This document shows positions 30,615 to 38,769 of a stretch of 42,227 nt of DNA, in pieces. Numbering within the stretch: position 1 is the first letter of the stretch; every line of letters starts with the position of its first letter. The position numbers and the translations under genes are program-made. The notes under the pieces were generated by a model that was given only the letters and a program-made list of their open reading frames with translations, was not told the DNA's origin and searched no databases. This stretch comes from Thermoleophilia bacterium. Its GTDB lineage: Bacteria > Actinomycetota > Thermoleophilia > Miltoncostaeales > Miltoncostaeaceae. Where the stretch lies: contig JALOLS010000005.1 of assembly GCA_025455865.1 (NCBI GenBank), positions 1 through 42,227 on the forward strand, read 5' to 3'.

Positions 30615-30636
30615 CCCCCCAGACGTTCAGTCTTTT
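30606..30636 (+). promoter_or_regulatory. Tandem hairpins and T-run in the cheA leader
   Basis: GGGGGG-CAA-CCCCCC (30606-30620) is followed directly by AGAC-GTTCA-GTCT (30621-30633) and a TTTT at 30633-30636. It lies between the sigma-28-like promoter and cheA. It could be an attenuator or a terminator for transcription entering from the promoter region. The second stem is only 4 bp, so this is tentative. Confidence 0.3.
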
Positions 30637-30744
30637 CCCACTTCCGTGCGGCCCCGCCGGGGTGGGGGCGGCCGGAGCCGGGGTGCGCCGGAGGCGCGCC
30701 CGACCCTGTCACCCGCCGCGTCCGGTCGTAAGGGGGTTCGGCCC

Positions 30745-32796
30745 GTGGACCTGTCCGAGTACCTCAGCCTCTTCCTCGACGAGAGCCGGGAGAACCTGCA
30801 GACGCTGAACGCGTCGCTGCTGGACCTGGAGCGCGACCCGCAGGACCCGGAGGCCCTGCAGGTCATCTTCCGCGTCGCGCACTCCCTCAAGGGGATGAGC
30901 GCGACGATGGGCTTCGACCGCATGGCGAAGCTCACCCACCGCATGGAGGAGGTCCTGTCGGCGCTTCGTGACGGTGAGGCGCCGGTCACGACCGACACCG
31001 TCGACACGCTGTTCGCCTGCCTGGACCTGCTGGAGGCGATGGTCAACGACATCGCCGACGGCGCCGGCGAGCGGACCGACACCGCCGCGATCATGGCCCG
31101 CCTGGACGCCTGCGTGACCGGCGCCGCCGCGCCCGCCCCGGCCGACGCCGCGCCGCCGCCGCCGCCCACGGCCGACGACGGGGGCTTCTCCGACTACGAG
31201 CGCGTGGTGGTGGCCGACGCCCGCGAGGCCGGCCGCGGGGTGTTCCGCGTGGCCGTGAGCCTGCGCGAGGACTGCATGCTGCGCGCCGCCCGGGCGTACA
31301 TGGTGATCGCCGAGATGGAGCGGGCCGGGGAGATCATCAAGGCCGACCCGCCCCGGGAGCGGATCGAGCACGAGGAGTTCGGCCTGGCCTTCACGCTCTG
31401 GGTGGTCACCGACCTCCCGGCCGGCGAGATCGAGGCCGCCGTGTCCCGGGTGAGCGAGGTCGAGGCCTGCGAGGTGGGGGTGGCCGGCGGCTCGGAGCCC
31501 GCCCCCGCCCCGCCCGCGGAGCCGGTGGCCGAGACCCCGGCCGCGCCGCCGCCGGCCGCCGCGTCCCCCGGGCCGGCCGACGCGCCGGCCCACGAGGACC
31601 ACCCGGCCCCGGGCCACCGCAAGCCGCGCCAGCAGAACACCGTGCGGGTGGGCACCGACCGGCTCGACTCGCTCATGAACCTGATGGGCGAGATGGTCAT
31701 CCAGCGCACGCGGCTCACCCAGCTTGCGGCCGACCACGACCTGCCGGACCTCCGCACGACGGTGGAGGAGGTCACCCGGGTCACCAACGACCTGCAGAAC
31801 CTGGTCATGCAGGTGCGCATGATGCCGGTGGAGACGGTGTTCATGCGCTTCCCGCGCATGGTCCGCGACCTGGCCCAGTCGCTCGGCAAGCACCTGGACC
31901 TGGTGATCACCGGGGAGGACACCGAGCTGGACCGGACGGTCATCGACGAGCTCGGCGACCCGCTGGTCCACATGCTCCGCAACGCCGTGGACCACGGCCT
32001 GGAGACCCCCGAGGAGCGCCGGGCGGCCGGCAAGCCCGAGACCGGCACGGTGCGCCTGTCGGCCCGGCACGAGGGCTCGAGCGTGGTCATCGAGGTCGAG
32101 GAGGACGGCCGGGGCATCGACCCGGCGAGGATCCGCGACGTCGCGGTCGCCAAGGGCGTGCTCGCCCGCGAGGACGCCGACCAGCTCACCGACCAGGAGG
32201 CGGTCGACCTCATCTTCGCCCCGGGCCTGTCCACCGCGAAGGTGGCCACCGACGTCTCCGGGCGCGGGGTCGGCATGGACGCGGTGCGCACCAAGATCAA
32301 CGGCCTGAACGGCACGGTCGAGATCCACTCCGAGCTCGGGGCCGGGAGCCGGTTCGTCATCCGGCTGCCGCTCACCCTGGCGATCATCCAGGCCCTCCTG
32401 GTGCGCTCGGCGGGGGAGACCTACGCCCTCCCGCTCGAGGCGATCGACGAGACGGTCGTGGTGCGCCGCGAGGAGACCCGCCCGGTGAACGGGCGCGAGT
32501 GCATGGTCCTGCGCGACCGGGTCGTCCCGCTGGTGCGCCTGCGCGAGCAGCTCGCGCTCGCCGGCGAGGACGACCAGGGCGACGCCCTCCCGGTGGTCGT
32601 GGTGCGCAGCGGCGGCACCCGCCTGGGGGTGGTGGTGGACCACCTCGTCGGCCAGCAGGACATCGTGATCAAGCACCTGCCCTCGTTCCTGGGCGACGTG
32701 GTCGGCGTGGCCGGGGCGACGATCCTCGGCGACGGCCGGGTGGCGCTCATCGTCGACGTCGGCAGCCTCTCCCAGCCGCGCGGGGTGATGCTGTGA
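30745..32796 (+). CDS. cheA: Chemotaxis histidine kinase CheA
   Basis: The 683-aa protein has P1 Hpt with phosphorylated His46 (VAHSLKGMSATMGF) and a P2-like CheY-binding segment (residues about 150-255). After a Pro/Ala linker come P3 dimerisation (VRVGTDRLDSLMNLMGEMVI), the P4 GHKL kinase (NAVDHGLETPEERRAAGKPE, EEDGRGIDPARI, SGRGVGMDAVRTKI) and the P5 CheW-like domain (ALLVRSAGETYALPLEAIDE). It phosphorylates CheY and CheB. GTG 30745 follows AAGGGGG. cheC overlaps its stop. No cheW is present in the window. Confidence 0.97.
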   Translation: MDLSEYLSLFLDESRENLQTLNASLLDLERDPQDPEALQVIFRVAHSLKGMSATMGFDRMAKLTHRMEEVLSALRDGEAPVTTDTVDTLFACLDLLEAMVNDIADGAGERTDTAAIMARLDACVTGAAAPAPADAAPPPPPTADDGGFSDYERVVVADAREAGRGVFRVAVSLREDCMLRAARAYMVIAEMERAGEIIKADPPRERIEHEEFGLAFTLWVVTDLPAGEIEAAVSRVSEVEACEVGVAGGSEPAPAPPAEPVAETPAAPPPAAASPGPADAPAHEDHPAPGHRKPRQQNTVRVGTDRLDSLMNLMGEMVIQRTRLTQLAADHDLPDLRTTVEEVTRVTNDLQNLVMQVRMMPVETVFMRFPRMVRDLAQSLGKHLDLVITGEDTELDRTVIDELGDPLVHMLRNAVDHGLETPEERRAAGKPETGTVRLSARHEGSSVVIEVEEDGRGIDPARIRDVAVAKGVLAREDADQLTDQEAVDLIFAPGLSTAKVATDVSGRGVGMDAVRTKINGLNGTVEIHSELGAGSRFVIRLPLTLAIIQALLVRSAGETYALPLEAIDETVVVRREETRPVNGRECMVLRDRVVPLVRLREQLALAGEDDQGDALPVVVVRSGGTRLGVVVDHLVGQQDIVIKHLPSFLGDVVGVAGATILGDGRVALIVDVGSLSQPRGVML

Positions 32797-33458
32797 CCCT
32801 GCGGGCCGACGGCGCCGGGCCCACCTCGGTGTCGGTGTCGATGGACGACCTGAACGCGCTCGAGCTGGACGCGCTGCGGGAGGTCGGCAACATCGGCGCC
32901 GGCCGGGCGGCGACGAGCCTCTCGGAGATGATCGGCCGCCCGATCGGCATGCAGGTGCCGGCGGTGAAGCTGCTCCCGCTCGACGCGGTGGCCGACGAGG
33001 TGGGCGGCCCCGACGCCCTGGTCGTCGCGGTCCACCTGCGGGTGGCCGGCGACGCCGAGGGCCACATCCTGTTCGTGATGCCCCCGGAGACCGGCCACAC
33101 CCTGGTCGAGCCCATGCTGATGGGCATGGACCCCGGCGAGCGCGACGCCGCCGGCTTCGGCGACATGGAGCGCTCGGCCCTGCAGGAGGTGGGGAACATC
33201 CTCACCTCGGCCTACCTGATCGCCATGACCCAGATGACCGGCCTGCACATGGAGCCCACCCCGCCGGCGATCGGCATCGACATGGCCGGGAGCCTGCTGG
33301 CCGAGGTGCTGTGCGAGGTGGCCCTCACCGGCGACTACGCGCTGCTCATCGAGACCGCGTTCGACGACGTGGGCGACGAGGTGCCCGGCGCCTTCGTCTT
33401 CATCCCGACCCCCGAGGCGCTGGGGCGGGTCCTGACCGGGCTCGGGCTCTCCCGATGA
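32793..33458 (+). CDS. cheC: CheY-P phosphatase CheC
   Basis: The 221-aa protein has two CheC active-site repeats: ALREVGNIGAGRAATSLSEM with a following P in MQVPAV, and ALQEVGNILTSAYLIAMTQM with P in EPTPPA. CheC dephosphorylates CheY-P and binds CheD to form a feedback loop. The GTG start at 32793 overlaps the cheA stop; an ATG at 32839 (MDDLNALELDALRE) is an alternative that begins at the conserved part. cheD overlaps its 3' end. Confidence 0.95.
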   Translation: MTLRADGAGPTSVSVSMDDLNALELDALREVGNIGAGRAATSLSEMIGRPIGMQVPAVKLLPLDAVADEVGGPDALVVAVHLRVAGDAEGHILFVMPPETGHTLVEPMLMGMDPGERDAAGFGDMERSALQEVGNILTSAYLIAMTQMTGLHMEPTPPAIGIDMAGSLLAEVLCEVALTGDYALLIETAFDDVGDEVPGAFVFIPTPEALGRVLTGLGLSR

Positions 33459-33985
33459 CCCCCACGCTCGCCCCGCCCGGCGCCGCCCGGCGGTCGTCCG
33501 GCCCCGCGGCGAGCATCAAGGTCGGCCTGGGCCAGCTCGCGGTGACCCGCGACCCGGGCGACGTGCTGGCCGCGATCGGCCTGGGCTCGTGCATCGGGCT
33601 CGCCGCGGTCGACCTGCGGGCCGGGGTGGCGGGCATGGCCCACGTGATGCTGCCGGAGTCGGCCATCGCCAAGGAGGTCGTGCAGCCCGGGAAGTTCGCC
33701 GACACCGCCGTCCCGGCGCTCGTCGAGGCCATGGTCCGGCTGGGCGCCGAGCCCGGGCGGCTGGTGGTCAAGATGGCCGGGGGCGCCCAGATGTTCCAGG
33801 GCCAGGGCGGCGTGCTGAACATCGGCATGCGCAACGCCATCGCGGTGCGGGCCGCGCTCAAGTCCGCGGGCCTGCGCCTGCGGGCGGCCGACACCGGCGG
33901 GACCGTCGGGCGCACCCTGGACCTCGTGGTGGCGACCGGGCGCATGACCGTCCGGGCCATCGGCCAGGAGCTCCAGGAGCTCTAA
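33455..33985 (+). CDS. cheD: Receptor deamidase CheD
   Basis: The 176-aa protein has the CheD catalytic Cys46 in LGSCIGLAAVD and His63 in GMAHVMLPES. Conserved KMAGGAQMF and NIGMRNAIAVRAAL follow, with ADTGGTVGRTLDL near the C-terminus. It deamidates receptor glutamines and binds CheC. ATG 33455 overlaps the cheC stop. Its TAA is immediately followed by the palindromic element at 33986. Confidence 0.95.
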   Translation: MTPTLAPPGAARRSSGPAASIKVGLGQLAVTRDPGDVLAAIGLGSCIGLAAVDLRAGVAGMAHVMLPESAIAKEVVQPGKFADTAVPALVEAMVRLGAEPGRLVVKMAGGAQMFQGQGGVLNIGMRNAIAVRAALKSAGLRLRAADTGGTVGRTLDLVVATGRMTVRAIGQELQEL

Positions 33986-34147
33986 GGGCCTGTCCACAGA
34001 GTCGACCCGCCACCCGTCGGCTGCATCGCGGCGCACCTCGGCACCCTCGGAATCACATGTACCACCAGTACATGTGACGTCCTCGAGGTCACCGATCTGC
34101 TGGCGATTCGCTCCCCGGGAGGCGGGTCTTGGTTCATGGACAGGCCC
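33986..34147. mobile_element. MITE-like imperfect palindrome with 11-bp terminal inverted repeats
   Basis: The left end GGGCCTGTCCA (33986-33996) is the exact reverse complement of the right end TGGACAGGCCC (34137-34147). The two roughly 75-base arms are imperfectly complementary throughout; for example, GACCCGCC on the left matches GGCGGGTC on the right. They meet at a perfect 10-bp hairpin, TCACATGTAC-CACCA-GTACATGTGA (34053-34077). The centre is AT-richer than the surroundings. It abuts the cheD stop codon, and no coding potential or clear target duplication was found. A MITE or decayed insertion-sequence remnant is most likely; a long terminator is the alternative. Confidence 0.55.
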
Positions 34148-34225
34148 CAAGCGTCCCGTCGGCTGCCCGGGCACCGGGCGGCGGGGTCTGCCAGCGTGCG
34201 CGTCCCCGTCCCGAGGAGCGCCCGA

Positions 34226-35398
34226 GTGTCATCAACCGCCCGCGCCGGCGCCCGCCCCGCCCGGCGGGCCCGCCCCGCCGGGGCCCAGAGCGCCGAGGCC
34301 CTCGTCCGCGAGCTGTTCGGCCTGGCCGGCGTGCGGATCGGCGGCTCCGGGCCCGGGGACATCGTGGTGCACGACCCCCGCTTCTACGCCCGGCTGGTCC
34401 GCCACGCCTCGCTCGGGCTGGGCGAGTCCTACATGGACGCCTGGTGGGACTCAGACGCCGTCGACGTGCTGATCGAGAAGCTGGTGCGCGCCGGGCTCCG
34501 CGAGCGCATCCGCGGCGGCGCGCGGCTTCGCCTGATGGCGGCGCGGGCCTTCCTGCTCAACCTGCAGTCGCCCGCCCGCGCCCGGCGCGCGGTGGCCGCC
34601 CACTACGACATCGGCAACGACCTGTACACGCGGATGCTCGACCCGCGGATGGTCTACACCTGCGCCTACTGGCGCGACGCGGACACCCTGGCGGCGGCCC
34701 AGGAGGCCAAGCTGGAGCTGGTGTGCCGCAAGCTGGGCCTGGAGCCCGGCATGCGGGTGCTGGACCTGGGCTGCGGCTGGGGCGGCTTCGCCGCCTGGGC
34801 GGCCGAGCGCCACGGCTGCTCGGTGGTCGGGGTCACCCTCTCGCGCGAGCAGCATGAGCTCGGCCGGCGCATGTGGGGCCACCTGGACGTGGACCTGCGC
34901 CTGGCGGACTACCGCGCGGTGCGCGGCACCTTCGACCGGGTGGTCTCCATCGGGATGATGGAGCACGTGGGGCCCCGCAACCACCGGACGATGATGGAGG
35001 TGGTGCGCCGGTCCCTGGGGCCGGAGGGGGTTGCGCTGGTCCACACGATCGCGAGCAACGTGACCCGCCGTCACACCACGCCCTTCGTGCAGCGCTACGT
35101 GTTCCCCGACGCCGTCTCGCCGTCCCTCGCGCAGATCGGCCGGGCGGTCGACGGGCTGCTGGTCCTTGAGGACCTCCAGAACATCGGGCCCGACTACGAC
35201 CGCACGCTCATGGCCTGGTGGGAGAACGTGGAGGCGGCCCGGGGCGACCTGCCGGCGCGCTACGACGAGCGCTTCCTGCGGATGTGGCGGTTCTACCTGC
35301 AGGGCGCGGCCGGCATGGCCCGGGCGCGCGACGGGCAGCTCTTCCAGATGGTGCTCACCATCCCCGGGCGCGCCCAGCCCCCCTGCCGGGTGAGCTGA
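34226..35398 (+). CDS. Cyclopropane-fatty-acid-synthase family methyltransferase
   Basis: The 390-aa protein has the CFA family layout: ESYMDAWWDSDAVDVLIEKL, YDIGNDLYTRMLDPRMVYTC, the SAM-binding MRVLDLGCGWGGFAAWAAE, GVTLSREQHELGRR, IGMMEHVGPRNHRTMMEVV, and the C-terminal FYLQGAAGMARARDGQLFQM. CFA synthases add a methylene from SAM to unsaturated membrane lipids. GTG 34226 is 7 bases after GAGGAG (34213-34218). An ATG at 34136 lies in the palindromic element and would add a non-conserved basic leader. It is not a motility gene by family and interrupts che and flh genes. Confidence 0.9.
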   Translation: MSSTARAGARPARRARPAGAQSAEALVRELFGLAGVRIGGSGPGDIVVHDPRFYARLVRHASLGLGESYMDAWWDSDAVDVLIEKLVRAGLRERIRGGARLRLMAARAFLLNLQSPARARRAVAAHYDIGNDLYTRMLDPRMVYTCAYWRDADTLAAAQEAKLELVCRKLGLEPGMRVLDLGCGWGGFAAWAAERHGCSVVGVTLSREQHELGRRMWGHLDVDLRLADYRAVRGTFDRVVSIGMMEHVGPRNHRTMMEVVRRSLGPEGVALVHTIASNVTRRHTTPFVQRYVFPDAVSPSLAQIGRAVDGLLVLEDLQNIGPDYDRTLMAWWENVEAARGDLPARYDERFLRMWRFYLQGAAGMARARDGQLFQMVLTIPGRAQPPCRVS

Positions 35399-35438
35399 CT
35401 CGGGACGCCGGCCTCGCCGGGCACGGCGGGCGGGCGGC

Positions 35439-35466
35439 TCAACCCGGGCCGGTCCGCGGTCGATGT
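35439..35466 (+). promoter_or_regulatory. Sigma-28-like promoter before flhB (long-spacer form)
   Basis: TCAACCCG (35439-35446), N12, GTCGATGT (35459-35466). The -35 TCAA is intact, the -10 has one core mismatch, and the spacer is one base longer than the strong copies. It would give a leader of about 41 bases before flhB. Confidence 0.38.
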
Positions 35467-35513
35467 GAGGGCGTGACCGCGCCCCGGGACGGGGTGCGAG
35501 AGCCCACGGCGCC

Positions 35514-36617
35514 ATGGACGGCGCGACTCGGGAGACCGGGCCCCGCCTCGTGTCCAAGAGCGACCGCACCGAGAAGGCCACCCCCAAGAAGCGCGACGAG
35601 GCGCGCAAGCGGGGGCAGGTCGCGCGCAGCCAGGAGGTCAACGTCGCCCTCTCGCTGCTCGCCGCCTTCGGCGTGCTGGCGGCCCTCGGCGCCGGGCTGG
35701 TGGCGACCTTCAGCACGATCATGGCCTCGGGCCTGGCCTCGGCGGGGGACGGCCCGGGGCTCACCCCCCCCGACGCCTTCACCCGCCTCATGGACGCGGT
35801 GTGGACGATCCTCCGGGTCACCGCGCCGTTCGCGATCACCGGGGCGCTGGTCGGCGTGCTCGCGTCGGCCCTGCAGGTCAAGCCGGGGATCACCACCGAG
35901 GTCCTGAAGCCGCGGTTCTCGGTCATCAACCCCATCAAGGGGTTCCCGCGGCTGTTCTCGCTGCGGTCCGGCGTCCAGCTCGTGCGCGACGTCATCAAGG
36001 TCACGGTCATCGGCGCGGTCGCCTACGTGACGGTGAGCTCCGGCATGGACGAGATCGGGCGCCTGACCGGCGCGGGGCCGGGGGAGATCCTCTCGGTGAC
36101 CGCCGGCCTGGTCCTGCGCATCGGATTCGCCGTGGCCGCGGCCTACGTGGTGATCGCCATCGCCGACCTGCTCTTCCAGCGGTGGCAGTTCGAGCGCGAC
36201 CTGCGCATGACCAAGGACGAGGTCAAGCGGGAGGCCAAGGAGGCGGACATCAGCCCCGAGGTCAAGGGGCAGCTCAAGCGCCGCCAGCGCGACATGGCGA
36301 CCCGGCGGATGATGGCCGACGTCCCCCAGGCGGACGTGGTCATCACCAACCCGACCCACTACGCGGTGGCGCTCCGCTACGCGCGGGCGCTGCCGGCGCC
36401 CCGGGTGGTCGCCAAGGGGGCCGACCGGGTGGCCCTGCGCATCCGCGAGGTGGCCACCGAGCACGGCATCGCGATCCACGAGGACCCGCCGCTCGCCCGG
36501 TCGCTGTACGCGGCGGTCGAGGTCGGCGGGTACGTGCCCGAGGACGCCTTCGCCGCGGTGGCCGAGGTGCTCGCCTACGTCTACCGCGCGACCGGGCGCG
36601 AGCCCGCGGCGGCCTAG
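35514..36617 (+). CDS. flhB: Flagellar export switch protein FlhB
   Basis: The 367-aa protein begins KSDRTEKATPKKRDEARKRG, has four membrane helices, and carries the autocleavage motif NPTH at residues 279-282 (VITNPTHYAVALRY). The C-terminal domain contains VVAKGADRVALRIREVATEH and EDPPLARSLYAAVEVG. Cleavage after Asn279 permits the change from hook to filament substrates under FliK control. GTG 35550 is an alternative start that would remove a 12-residue leader. flhA follows 12 bases later. Confidence 0.95.
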   Translation: MDGATRETGPRLVSKSDRTEKATPKKRDEARKRGQVARSQEVNVALSLLAAFGVLAALGAGLVATFSTIMASGLASAGDGPGLTPPDAFTRLMDAVWTILRVTAPFAITGALVGVLASALQVKPGITTEVLKPRFSVINPIKGFPRLFSLRSGVQLVRDVIKVTVIGAVAYVTVSSGMDEIGRLTGAGPGEILSVTAGLVLRIGFAVAAAYVVIAIADLLFQRWQFERDLRMTKDEVKREAKEADISPEVKGQLKRRQRDMATRRMMADVPQADVVITNPTHYAVALRYARALPAPRVVAKGADRVALRIREVATEHGIAIHEDPPLARSLYAAVEVGGYVPEDAFAAVAEVLAYVYRATGREPAAA

Positions 36618-36629
36618 GGCCCCTCGCCG

Positions 36630-38744
36630 ATGACGACCAACCTGGCATCGGCCGAGCTCAAGCCGGGCGCCCCGAGCTTCGTCGGCAAGCTGCTCGGCCA
36701 CGGCGACCTGCTCATCGCCGGCCTGGTGGTGGGGATCGTCGTGATGATGGTCGTCCCGCTCCCCAAGCCGCTGCTGGACGTCCTGCTCACGCTGAACATC
36801 TCGGCGGCGCTCGCGGTGCTGATGGCGACCTTCTACACGAAGGAGCCGCTGCAGTTCTCGATCTTCCCCAGCCTGCTCCTGGTCGCGACCCTGTTCCGGC
36901 TGGCGCTGAACATCTCGAGCACCCGGCTGATCCTGCTCGACGGCGACGCCGGCGAGGTCATCGAGGCGTTCGGCAACTTCGTGGTCGGCGGCAACGTGGT
37001 CGTCGGCCTCATCGTCTTCATGATCCTCATCGTGATCCAGTTCGTGGTCATCACGAACGGCGCCGGGCGCGTGGCCGAGGTCGCCGCGCGGTTCACCCTC
37101 GACGCCATGCCCGGCAAGCAGATGGCGATCGACGCCGACCTCAACGCCGGCACGATCACCGACGAGGAGGCTCGCCGCCGCCGCGAGTCGATCAGCAAGG
37201 AGGCGGACTTCTACGGGGCGATGGACGGCGCCTCGAAGTTCGTCAAGGGCGACGCCATCGCCGCGGTGCTCATCGTGGCCATCAACCTGGTCGGCGGCCT
37301 GGCGATCGGGATCTTCCAGCAGGGCATGAGCGTCGGCGAGGCGGCCCACCACTTCTCGCTCCTGACCGTGGGCGAGGGCCTGGTCGCCCAGATCCCCGCC
37401 CTGCTCATCTCCACCGCGACCGGCATCATCGTCACCCGGGCGGCGGGGGAGTCCAACCTCGGCACCGACCTGACCCGCCAGATCGTCGCCCAGCCCCGGG
37501 CGCTCATGATCACCGGCGTCGTGGTCGTGGGGCTCGGGCTCATGCCCGGGCTGCCCAAGATCCCGTTCTTCCTGATCGGCGGCGTGGTCATCGCGCTGGC
37601 CGTCGCCCTGCGCAACGGCGAGAAGAAGGAGCAGCAGGCGGCCGAGGTGGCCGAGTCCACCGAGCTCGCCACCCGCCCGCGCGAGCCGGAGAACGTGGCC
37701 GCGCTGCTCCCCCTGGACCCGCTCGAGCTCGAGATCGGCTACGGGCTCATCCCGCTGGTGGACGAGAGCGACGGCGGCGACCTGCTGGCCCGCGTGGCGA
37801 TGGTGCGCCGCCAGATGGCCACCGAGCTCGGTCTCTCGCTCGCGCCGATCCGCCTGCGCGACAACATCCAGCTCGCCTCGCACGAGTACGCGGTGAAGAT
37901 CCGCGGGGTGGAGGTGGCCCGCGGCGCCCTGGAGCCCGGACAGCTCCTGGCCATGAACCCGGGCACGGCGACCGCGCCGCTCGACGGCCTGCCCACCACC
38001 GAGCCCGCCTTCGGGCTGCCGGCGGTGTGGATCGGCGAGGCGCAGCGCGAGCAGGCCGAGGTCGCCGGCTACACGGTGGTCGACTCGGCCTCGCTCATCG
38101 TCACGCACCTGTCGGAGGTCATCCGCCACCACGCCGCCGACCTGCTGGGCCGCCAGGACACCCGGGCGCTCCTCGACGGGCTCAAGGAGCGGATGCCCGC
38201 CGCGGTGGAGGAGCTGGTGCCCGACCTGATGAGCGTGGGCGAGGTCCACCGGGTGCTGCAGTCGCTCCTGCGCGAGGCGGTCCCGATCCGCGACCTGGTC
38301 ACCGTGCTGGAGACCCTGGGCGACAAGGCCCGGGTCACCAAGGACACCGGCCTGCTCGCCGAGTACTGCCGCCAGGCGCTCGCCCGGGCCATCTGCGTGC
38401 GCTTCATCGACGCCGACGAGACGCTCCGCGCGGTCACCCTCGACCCGACGATCGACCGGGAGATCGCCGAGTCGGTGGCCCGCACCGAGGACGGCGGCAC
38501 GGCCATCGCCATGGACCCGGCGCGCGCGTCGGCCGTGCTCGACGCCCTGGTCGCCGAGGTCAACCGGGTGACCGGGCTCGGCCACCAGGCCGTGGTGCTG
38601 TGCTCGGGCGCCTGCCGGCGGCACCTCAAGGCCCTCTCCAGCCACGCCCTGCCCACGCTGACCGTCCTCTCCTACAACGAGATCCTCCCCACGGTGAGGA
38701 TCGAGCCGATCGGCCTGGTCACGCTGGCCCAGGTCCCCGCATGA
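36630..38744 (+). CDS. flhA: Flagellar export gate protein FlhA
   Basis: The 704-aa protein has about eight N-terminal membrane helices. The FHIPEP-type segment spans roughly residues 90-190 (PSLLLVATLFRLALNISSTR, ITNGAGRVAEVAARFTLDAM, PGKQMAIDADLNAG). The cytoplasmic FlhAC domain includes LELEIGYGLIPLVD, RRQMATELGLSLAPIRLRDN and VLSYNEILPTVRIEPIG. FlhAC forms the nonameric docking ring for chaperone-substrate complexes. ATG 36630 is 12 bases after flhB. Confidence 0.97.
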   Translation: MTTNLASAELKPGAPSFVGKLLGHGDLLIAGLVVGIVVMMVVPLPKPLLDVLLTLNISAALAVLMATFYTKEPLQFSIFPSLLLVATLFRLALNISSTRLILLDGDAGEVIEAFGNFVVGGNVVVGLIVFMILIVIQFVVITNGAGRVAEVAARFTLDAMPGKQMAIDADLNAGTITDEEARRRRESISKEADFYGAMDGASKFVKGDAIAAVLIVAINLVGGLAIGIFQQGMSVGEAAHHFSLLTVGEGLVAQIPALLISTATGIIVTRAAGESNLGTDLTRQIVAQPRALMITGVVVVGLGLMPGLPKIPFFLIGGVVIALAVALRNGEKKEQQAAEVAESTELATRPREPENVAALLPLDPLELEIGYGLIPLVDESDGGDLLARVAMVRRQMATELGLSLAPIRLRDNIQLASHEYAVKIRGVEVARGALEPGQLLAMNPGTATAPLDGLPTTEPAFGLPAVWIGEAQREQAEVAGYTVVDSASLIVTHLSEVIRHHAADLLGRQDTRALLDGLKERMPAAVEELVPDLMSVGEVHRVLQSLLREAVPIRDLVTVLETLGDKARVTKDTGLLAEYCRQALARAICVRFIDADETLRAVTLDPTIDREIAESVARTEDGGTAIAMDPARASAVLDALVAEVNRVTGLGHQAVVLCSGACRRHLKALSSHALPTLTVLSYNEILPTVRIEPIGLVTLAQVPA

Positions 38745-38769
38745 CGACCCCGACGCCCAGGAGCCACCG

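Noticed and set aside
34136-34225. ATG 34136 as the start of the cyclopropane synthase-like gene
   Set aside because: It lies inside the palindromic element and gives a non-conserved Arg/Pro leader; GTG 34226 has GAGGAG at ideal spacing.
35408-35420. Short CCGGC/GCCGG hairpin after the cyclopropane synthase-like gene
   Set aside because: Only a 5-bp stem with a 3-base loop, without a T-run; such stems are frequent by chance here.
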